Shown: positions 48,577 to 61,500 of the stretch, one piece after another
Numbering within the stretch: the stretch's first letter is position 1
How the letters are laid out: each line of letters begins with the position of its first letter
Assembly (NCBI RefSeq): GCF_051014685.1
Contig: NW_027478443.1
Span: forward strand, 806,001 to 870,000
Length of the DNA: 64,000 nucleotides
Direction: 5' to 3'
Source of the DNA: Ptiloglossa arizonensis
Lineage: Eukaryota; Arthropoda; Insecta; Hymenoptera; Colletidae
Notes under the pieces: generated by a model
Seen by the model: only the letters and a program-made list of their open reading frames with translations
Told to the model about the DNA's origin: nothing
Database searches by the model: none
Program-made: the position numbers and the translations under genes

Positions 48577-51500
48577 AGTTTGAAGCCAAGAAATGGTTGA
48601 GAAGACAACAATTTTTCGCAATTATGCGGCTCCAAACGCTTAACCAGAATGGCCTAGGGAAAAAACACACATACCGTTGTAATCGGGCGGGTTTCTACTT
48701 TCAGATGCAACAGGAATTTTTGGGTTAGGTCAATCCGTTCGCGAGATATGGGAGTTTGAAGCCAAGAAATGGTTGAGACGGCAAAAAATTTTTCGCAATT
48801 CTGCAGCTTCAAACGCTTAACCAGAATGGGCTAGGGAAAAAATACACATACCGTTGTAACCGGGCGAGTTTCTACTTGCAAATGCAATAGGAATTTTTGG
48901 GTTAGGTCAATCCGTTCGCTAGATATGGGAGTTTGAAGCCAAGAAATGGTTGACAAGGCAAACATTTTTCGCAATTCTGCTGCTCCAAACGCTTAACCAG
49001 AATGGCCTAGGGAAAAAATACACATACCGTTGTAATCGGGCGAGTTTCTACTTTCAGACGCAACAGGAATTTTTGGGTTAGGTCAATCCGTTCGCGAGAT
49101 ATGGGAGCTTGAAGCCAAGAAATTGTTGAGAAGGCAAAACATTTTTCGCAATTCTGCTGATCCAAACGCTTAACCAGAATGGCCTATGGAAAAAATACAC
49201 ATACCTTTGTAATCGGGCGAGTTTCTACTTTCAGATGCAATAGGAATTTTTGGGTTAGGTCAATCCGTTCGCGAGATATGGGAGTTTGAAGCCAAGAAAT
49301 GGTTGAGAAGGCAACAACTTTTTCGCAATTCTGCGGCTCCAAACGCTTAACCAGAATGGCCTAGGGAAAAAACACACATACCGTTGTAATCGGGCGGGTT
49401 TCTACTTTCAGATGCAACAGGAATTTTTGGGTTAGGTCAATCCGTTCGCGAGATATGGGAGTTTGAAGCCAAGAAATGGTTGAGACGGCAAAAAATTTTT
49501 CGCAATTCTGCTGCTTCAAACGCTTAACCAGAATGGCCTAGGGAAGAAATACACATACCGTTGTAATCGGGCGAGTTTCTACTTTCAGATGCAATAGGAA
49601 TTTTTGGGTTAGGTCAATCCGTTCGCGAGATATGGGAGTTTGAAGCTAAGAAATGGTGAAGAAGACAACAAAGTTTTCGCACTTCTGCTGCTCCAAACGC
49701 ATAACCAGAATGGCCTAGGGAAAAAATACACATACCGTTGTAACCGGGTGAGTTTCTACTTTCAGTTACAGTAGGAATTTTTGAGTTAGGTCAATCCGTT
49801 CGCGAGATATGGGAGTTTGAAGCCAAGGAATGGTTGAGAAGACAACAAATTTTTCGCAATTCTGCTGCTCCAAACGCTTAACCAGAATGGGCTAGGGAAA
49901 AAATACACATACCGTTGTAATCGGGCGAGTTTCTACTTTCACACGCAAAAGGAATTTTTGGGTTAGGTCAATCCGTTCGCGAGATATGGGAGTTTGAAGC
50001 CAAGAAATGGTTGAGAAGGCAAAACATTTTTCGCAATTCTGCTGCTCCAAACGCTTAACCAGAATGGCCTAGGGAAAAAATACACATACAGTTGTAACCG
50101 GGCGAGTTTCTACTTGCAAATGCAATAGGAATTTTTGGGTTAGGTCAATCCGTTCGCTAGATATGGGAGTTTGAAGCCAAGAAATGGTTGACAAGGCAAA
50201 CATTTTTCGCAATTCTGCTGCTCCAAACGCTTAACCAGAATGGCCTAGGGAAAAAATACACATACCGTTGTAATCGGGCGAGTTTCTACTTTCACACGCA
50301 ACAGGAATTTTTGAGTTAGGTCAATCCGTTCGCGAGATATGGGAGTTTGAAGCCAAGAAATGGTTGAGAAGGCAAAACATTTTTCGCAATTCTGCTGCTC
50401 CAAACGCTTAACCAGAATGGCCTAGGGAAAAAATACACATACAGTTGTAACCGGGCGAGTTTCTAATTGCAAATGCAATAGGAATTTTTGGGTTAGGTCA
50501 ATCCGTTCGCTAGATATGGGAGTTTGAAGCCAAGAAATGGTTGACAAGGCAAACATTTTTCGCAATTCTGCTGCTCCAAACGCTTAACCAGAATGGCCTA
50601 GGGAGAAAATACACATACCGTTGTAATCGGGCGAGTTTCTACTTTCAGTTACAATAGGAATTTTTGGGTTGGGTCAATCCGTTCGCGAGATATGGGAGTT
50701 TGAAGCCAAGAAATGGTTGAGACGGCAAAAAATTTTTCGCAATTCTGCTGATCCAAACGCTTAACCAGAATGGCCTAGGGAAAAAATACACCTACCGTTG
50801 TAATCGGGCGAGTTTCTACTTTCAGATGCAATAGGAATTTTTGGGTTAGGTCAATCCGTTCGCGAGATATGGGAGTTTGAAGCCAAGAAATGGTTGAGAA
50901 GGCAAAACATTTTTCGCAATTCTGCTGCTCCAAACGCTTAACCAGAATGGCCTAGGGAAAAAATACACATACCGTTGTAACCGGGCGAGTTTCTACTTGC
51001 AAATGCAATAGGAATTTTTGGGTTAGGTCAATCCGTTCGCTAGATATGGGAGTTTGAAGCCAAGAAATGGTTGACAAGGCAAACATTTTTCGCAATTCTG
51101 CTGCTCCAAACGCTTAACCAGAATGGCCTAGGGAAAAAATACACATACCGTTGTAATCGGGCGAGTTTCTACTTTCAGACGCAACAGGAATTTTTGGGTT
51201 AGGTCAATCCGTTCGCGAGATATGGGAGTTTGAAGCCAAGAAATTGTTGAGAAGGCAAAACATTTTTCGCAATTCTGCTGATCCAAACGCTTAACCAGAA
51301 TGGCCTATGGAAAAAATACACATACCTTTGTAATCGGGCGAGTTTCTACTTTCAGATGCAATAGGAATTTTTGGGTTAGGTCAATCCGTTCGCGAGATAT
51401 GGGAGTTTGAAGCCAAGAAATGGTTGAGAAGGCAAAACATTTTTCGCAATTCTGCTGCTCCAAACGCTTAACAAGAATGGCCTAGGGAAAAAATACACAT

Positions 51501-54500
51501 ACCGTTGTAATCGGGCGAGTTTCTACTTTCAGTTACAATAGGAATTTTTGGGTTGGGTCAATCCGTTCGCGAGATATGGGACTTTGAAGCCAAGAAATGG
51601 TTGAGAAGGCAACAACTTTTTCGCAATTCTGCGGCTCCAAACGCTTAACCAGAATGGCCTAGGGAAAAAACACACATACCGTTGTAATCGGGCGGGTTTC
51701 TACTTTCAGATGCAACAGGAATTTTTGGGTTAGGTCAATCCGTTCGCGAGATATGGGAGTTTGAAGCCAAGAAATGGTTGAGACGGCAAAAAATTTCTCG
51801 CAATTCTGCTGCTTCAAACGCTTAACCAGAATGGCCTAGGGAAAAAATACACATACCGTTGTAATCGGGCGAGTTTCTACTTTCAGATGCAATAGGAATT
51901 TTTGGGTTAGGTCAATCCGTTCGCGAGATATGGGAGTTTGAAGCTAAGAAATGGTTAAGAAGACAACAAAGTTTTCGCACTTCTGCTACTCCAAACGCTT
52001 AACCAGAATGGCCTAGGGAAAAAATACACATACCGTTGTAATCGGGCGAGTTTCTACTTGCAAATGCAATAGGAATTTTTGGGTTAGGTCAATCCGTTCG
52101 CTAGATATGGGAGTTTGAAGCCAAGAAATGGTTGACCAGGCAAACATTTTTCGCAATTCTGCTGCTCCAAACGCTTAACCAGAATGGCCTAGGGAAAAAA
52201 TACACATACCGTTGTAATCGGGCGAGTTTCTACTTTCAGATGCAATAGGAATTTTTGGGTTAGGTCAATCTGTTCGCGAGATATGGGAGTTTGAAGCTAA
52301 GAAATGGTTAAGAAGACAACAAAGTTTTCGCAATTCTGCTGCTCCAAACGCTTAACCAGAATGGCCTAGGGAAAAAATACACCTACCGTTGTAATCGGGC
52401 AAGTTTCTACTTTCAGTTACAGTAGGAATTTTTGGGTTAGGTCAATCCGTTCGCGAGATATGGGAGTTTGAACTCAAGGAATGGTTGAGAAGACAACAAA
52501 TTTTTTGCAATTCTGCTGCTCCAAACGCTTAACCAGAATGGGCTAGGGAAAAAATACACATACCGTTGTAATCGGGCGAGCTTCTACTTTCAGATGCAAT
52601 AGGAATTTTTGGGTTAGGTCAATCCGTTCGCGAGATATGGGAGTTGGAAGCCAAGAAATGGTTGAGAAGGCAAAACATTTTTCGCAATTCTGCTGCTCCA
52701 AACGCTTAACAAGAATGGCCTAGGGAAAAAATACACATACCGTTGTAATCGGGCGAGTTTCTACTTTCAGTTACAATAGGAATTTTTGGGTTGGGTCAAT
52801 CCGTTCGCGAGATATGGGACTTTGAAGCCAAGAAATGGTTGAGAAGACAACAACTTTTTCGCAATTCTGCGGCTCCAAACGCTTAACCAGAATGGCCTAG
52901 GGAAAAAACACACATACCGTTGTAATCGGGCGGGTTTCTACTTTCAGATGCAACAGGAATTTTTGGGTTAGGTCAATCCGTTCGCGAGATATGGGAGTTT
53001 GAAGCCAAGAAATGGTTGAGACGGCAAAAAATTTTTCGCAATTCTGCTGCTTCAAACGCTTAACCAGAATGGCCTAGAGAAAAAATACACATACCGTTGT
53101 AATCGGGTGAGTTTCTACTTTCAGATGCAATAGGAATTTTTGGGTTAGGTCAATCCGTTCGCGAGATATGGGAGTTTGAAGCTAAGAAATGGTTAAGAAG
53201 ACAACAAAGTTTTCGCACTTCTGCTGCTCCAAACGCTTAACCAGAATGGCCTAGGGAAAAAATACACGTACCGTTGTAACCGGGCGAGTTTCTACTTGCA
53301 AATGCAATAGGAATTTTTGGGTTAGGTCAATCCGTTCGCTAGATATGGGAGTTTGAAGCCAAGAAATGGTTGACCAGGCAAACATTTTTCGCAATTCTGC
53401 TGCTCCAAACGCTTAACCAGAATGGCCTAGGGAAAAATACACATACCGTTGTAATCGGGCAAGTTTCTACTTTCAGTTACAGTAGGAATTTTTGGGTTAG
53501 GTCAATCCGTTCGCGAGATATGGGAGTTTGAAGCCAAGAAATTGTTGAGAAGGCAAAACATTTTTCGCAATTCTGCTGATCCAAACGCTTAACCAGAATG
53601 GCCTATGGAAAAAATACACATACCTTTGTAATCGGGCGAGTTTCTACTTTCAGATGCAATAGGAATTTTTGGGTTAGGTCAATCCGTTCGCGAGATATGG
53701 GAGTTTGAAGCCAAGAAATGGTTGAGAAGGCAAAACATTTTTCGCAATTCTGCTGCTCCAAACGCTTAACAAGAATGGCCTAGGGAAAAAATACACATAC
53801 CGTTGTAATCGGGCGAGTTTCTACTTTCAGTTACAATAGGAATTTTTGGGTTGGGTCAATCCGTTCGCGAGATATGGGACTTTGAAGCCAAGAAATGGTT
53901 GAGAAGGCAACAACTTTTTCGCAATTCTGCGGCTCCAAACGCTTAACCAGAATGGCCTAGGGAAAAAACACACATACCGTTGTAATCGGGCGGGTTTCTA
54001 CTTTCAGATGCAACAGGAATTTTTGGGTTAGGTCAATCCGTTCGCGAGATATGGGAGTTTGAAGCCAAGAAATGGTTGAGACGGCAAAAAATTTCTCGCA
54101 ATTCTGCTGCTTCAAACGCTTAACCAGAATGGCCTAGGGAAAAAATACACATACCGTTGTAATCGGGCGAGTTTCTACTTTCAGATGCAATAGGAATTTT
54201 TGGGTTAGGTCAATCCGTTCGCGAGATATGGGAGTTTGAAGCTAAGAAATGGTTAAGAAGACAACAAAGTTTTCGCACTTCTGCTACTCCAAACGCTTAA
54301 CCAGAATGGCCTAGGGAAAAAATACACATACCGTTGTAACCGGGCGAGTTTCTACTTGCAAATGCAATAGGAATTTTTGGGTTAGGTCAATCCGTTCGCT
54401 AGATATGGGAGTTTGAAGCCAAGAAATGGTTGACCAGGCAAACATTTTTCGCAATTCTGCTGCTCCAAACGCTTAACCAGAATGGCCTAGGGAAAAAATA

Positions 54501-56469
54501 CACATACCGTTGTAATCGGGCGAGTTTCTACTTTCAGACGCAACAGGAATTTTTGGGTTAGGTCAATCCGTTCGCGAGATATGAGAGTTTGAAGCCAAGA
54601 AATGGTTGAGGAGGCAAAACATTTTTCGCAATTCTGCTGCTCCAAACGCTTAACAAGAATGGCCTAGGGAAAAAATACACATACCGTTGTAATCGGGCGA
54701 GTTTCTACTTGCAAATGCAATAGGAATTTTTGGGTTAGGTCAATCCGTTCGCTAGATATGGGAGTTTGAAGCCAAGAAATGGTTGACAAGGCAAACATTT
54801 TTCGCAATTCTGCTGCTCCAAACGCTTAACCAGAATGGCCTAGGGAAAAAATACACATACCGTTGTAATCGGGCGAGTTTCTACTTTCAGACGCAACAGG
54901 AATTTTTGGGTTAAGTCAATCCGTTCGCGAGATATGGGAGTTTGAAGCCAAGAAATTGTTGAGAAGGCAAAACATTTTTCGCAATTCTGCTGATCCAAAC
55001 GCTTAACCAGAATGGCCTATGGAAAAAATACACATACCTTTGTAATCGGGCGAGTTTCTACTTTCAGATGCAATAGGAATTTTTGGGTTAGGTCAATCCG
55101 TTCGCGAGATATGGGAGTTTGAAGCCAAGAAATGGTTGAGAAGGCAAAACATTTTTCGCAATTCTGCTGCTCCAAACGCTTAACAAGAATGGCCTAGGGA
55201 AAAAATACACATACCGTTGTAATCGTGCGAGTTTCTACTTTCAGTTACAATAGGAATTTTTGGGTTGGGTCAATCCGTTCGCGAGATATGGGACTTTGAA
55301 GCCAAGAAATGGTTGAGAAGGCAACAACTTTTTCGCAATTCTGCGGCTCCAAACGCTTAACCAGAATGGCCTAGGGAAAAAACACACATACCGTTGTAAT
55401 CGGGCGGGTTTCTACTTTCAGATGCAACAGGAATTTTTGGGTTAGGTCAATCCGTTCGCGAGATATGGGAGTTTGAAGCCAAGAAATGGTTGAGACGGCA
55501 AAAAATTTCTCGTAATTCTGCTGCTTCAAACGCTTAACCAGAATGGCCTAGGGAAAAAATACACATACCGTTGTAATCGGGCGAGTTTCTACTTTCAGAT
55601 GCAATAGGAATTTTTGGGTTAGGTCAATCCGTTCGCGAGATATGGGAGTTTGAAGCTAAGAAATGGTTAAGAAGACAACAAAGTTTTCGCACTTCTGCTA
55701 CTCCAAACGCTTAACCAGAATGGCCTAGGGAAAAAATACACATACCGTTGTAACCGGGCGAGTTTCTACTTGCAAATGCAATAGGAATTTTTGGGTTAGG
55801 TCAATCCGTTCGCTAGATATGGGAGTTTGAAGCCAAGAAATGGTTGACCAGGCAAACATTTTTCGCAATTCTGCTGCTCCAAACGCTTAACCAGAATGGC
55901 CTAGGGAAAAAATACACATACCGTTGTAATCGGGCGAGTTTCTACTTTCAGACGCAACAGGAATTTTTGGGTTAGGTCAATCCGTTCGCGAGATATGAGA
56001 GTTTGAAGCCAAGAAATGGTTGAGGAGGCAAAACATTTTTCGCAATTCTGCTGCTCCAAACGCTTAACAAGAATGGCCTAGGGAAAAAATACACATACCG
56101 TTGTAATCGGGCGAGTTACTACTTTCAGTTACAATAGGAATTTTTGGGTTAGGTCAATCCGTTCGCGAGATATGGGAGTTTGAAGCTAAGATATGGTTAA
56201 GAAGACAACAAAGTTTTCGCAATTCTGCTGCTCCAAACGCTTAACCAGAATGGCCTAGGGAAAAAATACACCTACCGTTGTAATCGGGCGAGTTTCTACT
56301 TTCACTCGCAACTGGAATTTTTGGGTTAGGTCAATCCGTTCGCGAGATATGGGAGTTTGAAGCCAAGAAATGGTTGAGAAGGCAAAACATTTTTCGCAAT
56401 TCTGCTGCTCCAAACGCTTAACCAGAATGGCCTAGGGAAAAAATACACATACCGTTGTAATCGGGCGAG

Positions 56470-58590
56470 TTTCTACTTTCAGACGCAACAGGAATTTTTG
56501 GGTTAGGTCAATCCGTTCGCGAGATATGAGAGTTTGAAGCCAAGAAATGGTTGAGGAGGCAAAACATTTTTCGCAATTCTGCTGCTCCAAACGCTTAACA
56601 AGAATGGCCTAGGGAAAAAATACACATACCGTTGTAATCGGGCGAGTTTCTACTTTCAGATGCAATAGGAATTTTTGGGTTAGGTCAATCTGTTCGCGAG
56701 ATATGGGAGTTTGAAGCTAAGAAATGGTTAAGAAGACAACAAAGTTTTCGCAATTCTGCTGCTCCAAACGCTTAACCAGAATGGCCTAGGGAAAAAATAC
56801 ACCTACCGTTGTAATCGGGCAAGTTTCTACTTTCAGTTACAGTAGGAATTTTTGGGTTAGGTCAATCCGTTCGCGAGATATGGGAGTTTGAACTCAAGGA
56901 ATGGTTGAGAAGACAACAAATTTTTCGCAATTCTGCTGCTCCAAACGCTTAACCAGAATGGGCTAGGGAAAAAATACACATACCGTTGTAATCGGGCGAG
57001 CTTCTACTTTCAGATGCAATAGGAATTTTTGGGTTAGGTCAATCCGTTCGCGAGATATGGGAGTTGGAAGCCAAGAAATGGTTGAGAAGGCAAAACATTT
57101 TTCGCAATTCTGCTGCTCCAAACGCTTAACAAGAATGGCCTAGGGAAAAAATACACATACCGTTGTAATCGGGCGAGTTTCTACTTTCAGTTACAATAGG
57201 AATTTTTGGGTTGGGTCAATCCGTTCGCGAGATATGGGACTTTGAAGCCAAGAAATGGTTGAGAAGACAACAACTTTTTCGCAATTCTGCGGCTCCAAAC
57301 GCTTAACCAGAATGGCCTAGGGAAAAAACACACCTACCGTTGTAATCGGGCGGGTTTCTACTTTCAGATGCAACAGGAATTTTTGGGTTAGGTCAATCCG
57401 TTCGCGAGATATGGGAGTTTGAAGCCAAGAAATGGTTGAGACGGCAAAAAATTTTTCGCAATTCTGCTGCTTCAAACGCTTAACCAGAATGGCCTAGAGA
57501 AAAAATACACATACCGTTGTAATCGGGCGAGTTTCTACTTTCAGACGCAACAGGAATTTTTGGGTTAGGTCAATCCGTTCGCGAGATATGAGAGTTTGAA
57601 GCCAAGAAATGGTTGAGGAGGCAAAACATTTTTCGCAATTCTGCTGCTCCAAACGCTTAACAAGAATGGCCTAGGGAAAAAATACACATACCGTTGTAAT
57701 CGGGCGAGTTTCTACTTTCAGATGCAATAGGAATTTTTGGGTTAGGTCAATCTGTTCGCGAGATATGGGAGTTTGAAGCTAAGAAATGGTTAAGAAGACA
57801 ACAAAGTTTTCGCAATTCTGCTGCTCCAAACGCTTAACCAGAATGGCCTAGGGAAAAAATACACCTACCGTTGTAATCGGGCAAGTTTCTACTTTCAGTT
57901 ACAGTAGGAATTTTTGGGTTAGGTCAATCCGTTCGCGAGATATGGGAGTTTGAACTCAAGGAATGGTTGAGAAGACAACAAATTTTTCGCAATTCTGCTG
58001 CTCCAAACGCTTAACCAGAATGGGCTAGGGAAAAAATACACATACCGTTGTAATCGGGCGAGCTTCTACTTTCAGATGCAATAGGAATTTTTGGGTTAGG
58101 TCAATCCGTTCGCGAGATATGGGAGTTGGAAGCCAAGAAATGGTTGAGAAGGCAAAACATTTTTCGCAATTCTGCTGCTCCAAACGCTTAACAAGAATGG
58201 CCTAGGGAAAAAATACACATACCGTTGTAATCGGGCGAGTTTCTACTTTCAGTTACAATAGGAATTTTTGGGTTGGGTCAATCCGTTCGCGAGATATGGG
58301 ACTTTGAAGCCAAGAAATGGTTGAGAAGACAACAACTTTTTCGCAATTCTGCGGCTCCAAACGCTTAACCAGAATGGCCTAGGGAAAAAACACACCTACC
58401 GTTGTAATCGGGCGGGTTTCTACTTTCAGATGCAACAGGAATTTTTGGGTTAGGTCAATCCGTTCGCGAGATATGGGAGTTTGAAGCCAAGAAATGGTTG
58501 AGACGGCAAAAAATTTTTCGCAATTCTGCTGCTTCAAACGCTTAACCAGAATGGCCTAGAGAAAAAATACACATACCGTTGTAATCGGGT
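56470..58590. repeat. Six-monomer (1062-bp) tandem duplication
   Basis: Segments 56470-57530 and 57532-58590 match at a 1062-bp shift, with shared markers AGACGCAACAGG plus GATATGAGAG (56480/57542), GAACTCAAGGAATGG, GAGTTGGAAGCC (57061/58123), GGGACTTTG and CACACCTACC. A third related block lies at about 60.5-61.4 kb (GAGTTGGAAGCC at 60953) and another at 52.2-53.1 kb. Confidence 0.8.
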
Positions 58591-61500
58591 GAGTTTCTAC
58601 TTTCAGATGCAATAGGAATTTTTGGGTTAGGTCAATCGGTTCGCGAGATATGGGAGTTTGAAGCTAAGAAATGGTTAAGAAGACAACAAAGTTTTCGCAC
58701 TTCTGCTGCTCCAAACGCTTAACCAGAATGGCCTAGGGAAAAAATACACGTACCGTTGTAACCGGGCGAGTTTCTACTTGCAAATGCAATAGGAATTTTT
58801 GGGTTAGGTCAATCCGTTCGCTAGATATGGGAGTTTGAAGCCAAGAAATGGTTGACCAGGCAAACATTTTTCGCAATTCTGCTGCTCCAAACGCTTAACC
58901 AGAATGGCCTAGGGAAAAAATACACATACCGTTGTAATCGGGCAAGTTTCTACTTTCAGTTACAGTAGGAATTTTTGGGTTAGGTCAATCCGTTCGCGAG
59001 ATATGGGAGTTTGAAGCCAAGAAATTGTTGAGAAGGCAAAACATTTTTCGCAATTCTGCTGATCCAAACGCTTAACCAGAATGGCCTATGGAAAAAATAC
59101 ACATACCTTTGTAATCGGGCGAGTTTCTACTTTCAGATGCAATAGGAATTTTTGGGTTAGGTCAATCCGTTCGCGAGATATGGGAGTTTGAAGCCAAGAA
59201 ATGGTTGAGAAGGCAAAACATTTTTCGCAATTCTGCTGCTCCAAACGCTTAACAAGAATGGCCTAGGGAAAAAATACACATACCGTTGTAATCGGGCGAG
59301 TTTCTACTTTCAGTTACAATAGGAATTTTTGGGTTGGGTCAATCCGTTCGCGAGATATGGGACTTTGAAGCCAAGAAATGGTTGAGAAGGCAACAACTTT
59401 TTCGCAATTCTGCGGCTCCAAACGCTTAACCAGAATGGCCTAGGGAAAAAACACACATACCGTTGTAATCGGGCGGGTTTCTACTTTCAGATGCAACAGG
59501 AATTTTTGGGTTAGGTCAATCCGTTCGCGAGATATGGGAGTTTGAAGCCAAGAAATGGTTGAGACGGCAAAAAATTTCTCGCAATTCTGCTGCTTCAAAC
59601 GCTTAACCAGAATGGCCTAGGGAAAAAATACACATACCGTTGTAATCGGGCGAGTTTCTACTTTCAGATGCAATAGGAATTTTTGGGTTAGGTCAATCCG
59701 TTCGCGAGATATGGGAGTTTGAAGCTAAGAAATGGTTAAGAAGACAACAAAGTTTTCGCACTTCTGCTACTCCAAACGCTTAACCAGAATGGCCTAGGGA
59801 AAAAATACACATACCGTTGTAACCGGGCGAGTTTCTACTTGCAAATGCAATAGGAATTTTTGGGTTAGGTCAATCCGTTCGCTAGATATGGGAGTTTGAA
59901 GCCAAGAAATGGTTGACCAGGCAAACATTTTTCGCAATTCTGCTGCTCCAAACGCTTAACCAGAATGGCCTAGGGAAAAAATACACATACCGTTGTAATC
60001 GGGCGAGTTTCTACTTTCAGACGCAACAGGAATTTTTGGGTTAGGTCAATCCGTTCGCGAGATATGAGAGTTTGAAACCAAGAAATGGTTGAGGAGGCAA
60101 AACATTTTTCGCAATTCTGCTGCTCCAAACGCTTAACAAGAATGGCCTAGGGAAAAAATACACATACCGTTGTAATCGGGCGAGTTACTACTTTCAGTTA
60201 CAATAGGAATTTTTGGGTTAGGTCAATCCGTTCGCGAGATATGGGAGTTTGAAGCTAAAATATGGTTAAGAAGACAACAAAGTTTTCGCAATTCTGCTGC
60301 TCCAAACGCTTAACCAGAATGGCCTAGGGAAAAAATACACCTACCGTTGTAATCGGGCGAGTTTCTACTTTCACTCGCAACTGGAATTTTTGGGTTAGGT
60401 CAATCCGTTCGCGAGATATGGGAGTTTGAAGCCAAGAAATGGTTGAGAAGGCAAAACATTTTTCGCAATTCTGCTGATCCAAACGCTTAACCAGAATGGC
60501 CTACGGAAAAAATACACTTACCGTTGTAATCGGGCGAGTTTCTACTTTCAGATGCAATAGGAATTTTTGGGTTAGGTCAATCTGTTCGCGAGATATGGGA
60601 GTTTGAAGCTAAGAAATGGTTAAGAAGACAACAAAGTTTTCGCAATTCTGCTGCTCCAAACGCTTAACCAGAATGGCCTAGGGAAAAAATACACCTACCG
60701 TTGTAATCGGGCAAGTTTCTACTTTCAGTTACAGTAGGAATTTTTGGGTTAGGTCAATCCGTTCGCGAGATATGGGAGTTTGAACTCAAGGAATGGTTGA
60801 GAAGACAACAAATTTTTCGCAATTCTGCTGCTCCAAACGCTTAACCAGAATGGGCTAGGGAAAAAATACACATACCGTTGTAATCGGGCGAGCTTCTACT
60901 TTCAGATGCAATAGGAATTTTTGGGTTAGGTCAATCCGTTCGCGAGATATGGGAGTTGGAAGCCAAGAAATGGTTGAGAAGGCAAAACATTTTTCGCAAT
61001 TCTGCTGCTCCAAACGCTTAACAAGAATGGCCTAGGGAAAAAATACACATACCGTTGTAAACGGGCGAGTTTCTACTTTCAGTTACAATAGGAATTTTTG
61101 GGTTGGGTCAATCCGTTCGCGAGATATGGGACTTTGAAGCCAAGAAATGGTTGAGAAGACAACAACTTTTTCGCAATTCTGCGGCTCCAAACGCTTAACC
61201 AGAATGGCCTAGGGAAAAAACACACATACCGTTGTAATCGGGCGGGTTTCTACTTTCAGATGCAACAGGAATTTTTGGGTTAGGTCAATCCGTTCGCGAG
61301 ATATGGGAGTTTGAAGCCAAGAAATGGTTGAGACGGCAAAAAATTTTTCGCAATTCTGCTGCTTCAAACGCTTAACCAGAATGGCCTGGAGAAAAAATAC
61401 ACATACCGTTGTAATCGGGTGAGTTTCTACTTTCAGATGCAATAGGAATTTTTGGGTTAGGTCAATCCGTTCGCGAGATATGGGAGTTTGAAGCTAAGAA

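Noticed and set aside
8197..61442. Many minus-strand ORFs of 60-140 codons in the array (MDQQNCEKCFAF...WLQTPISRERIDLTQKF repeats)
   Set aside because: They are satellite monomers read through. A 177-bp unit is 59 codons, so one frame stays open over two or three monomers until a 176-bp unit or a stop variant. They begin and end at monomer variants, and I see no gene context.
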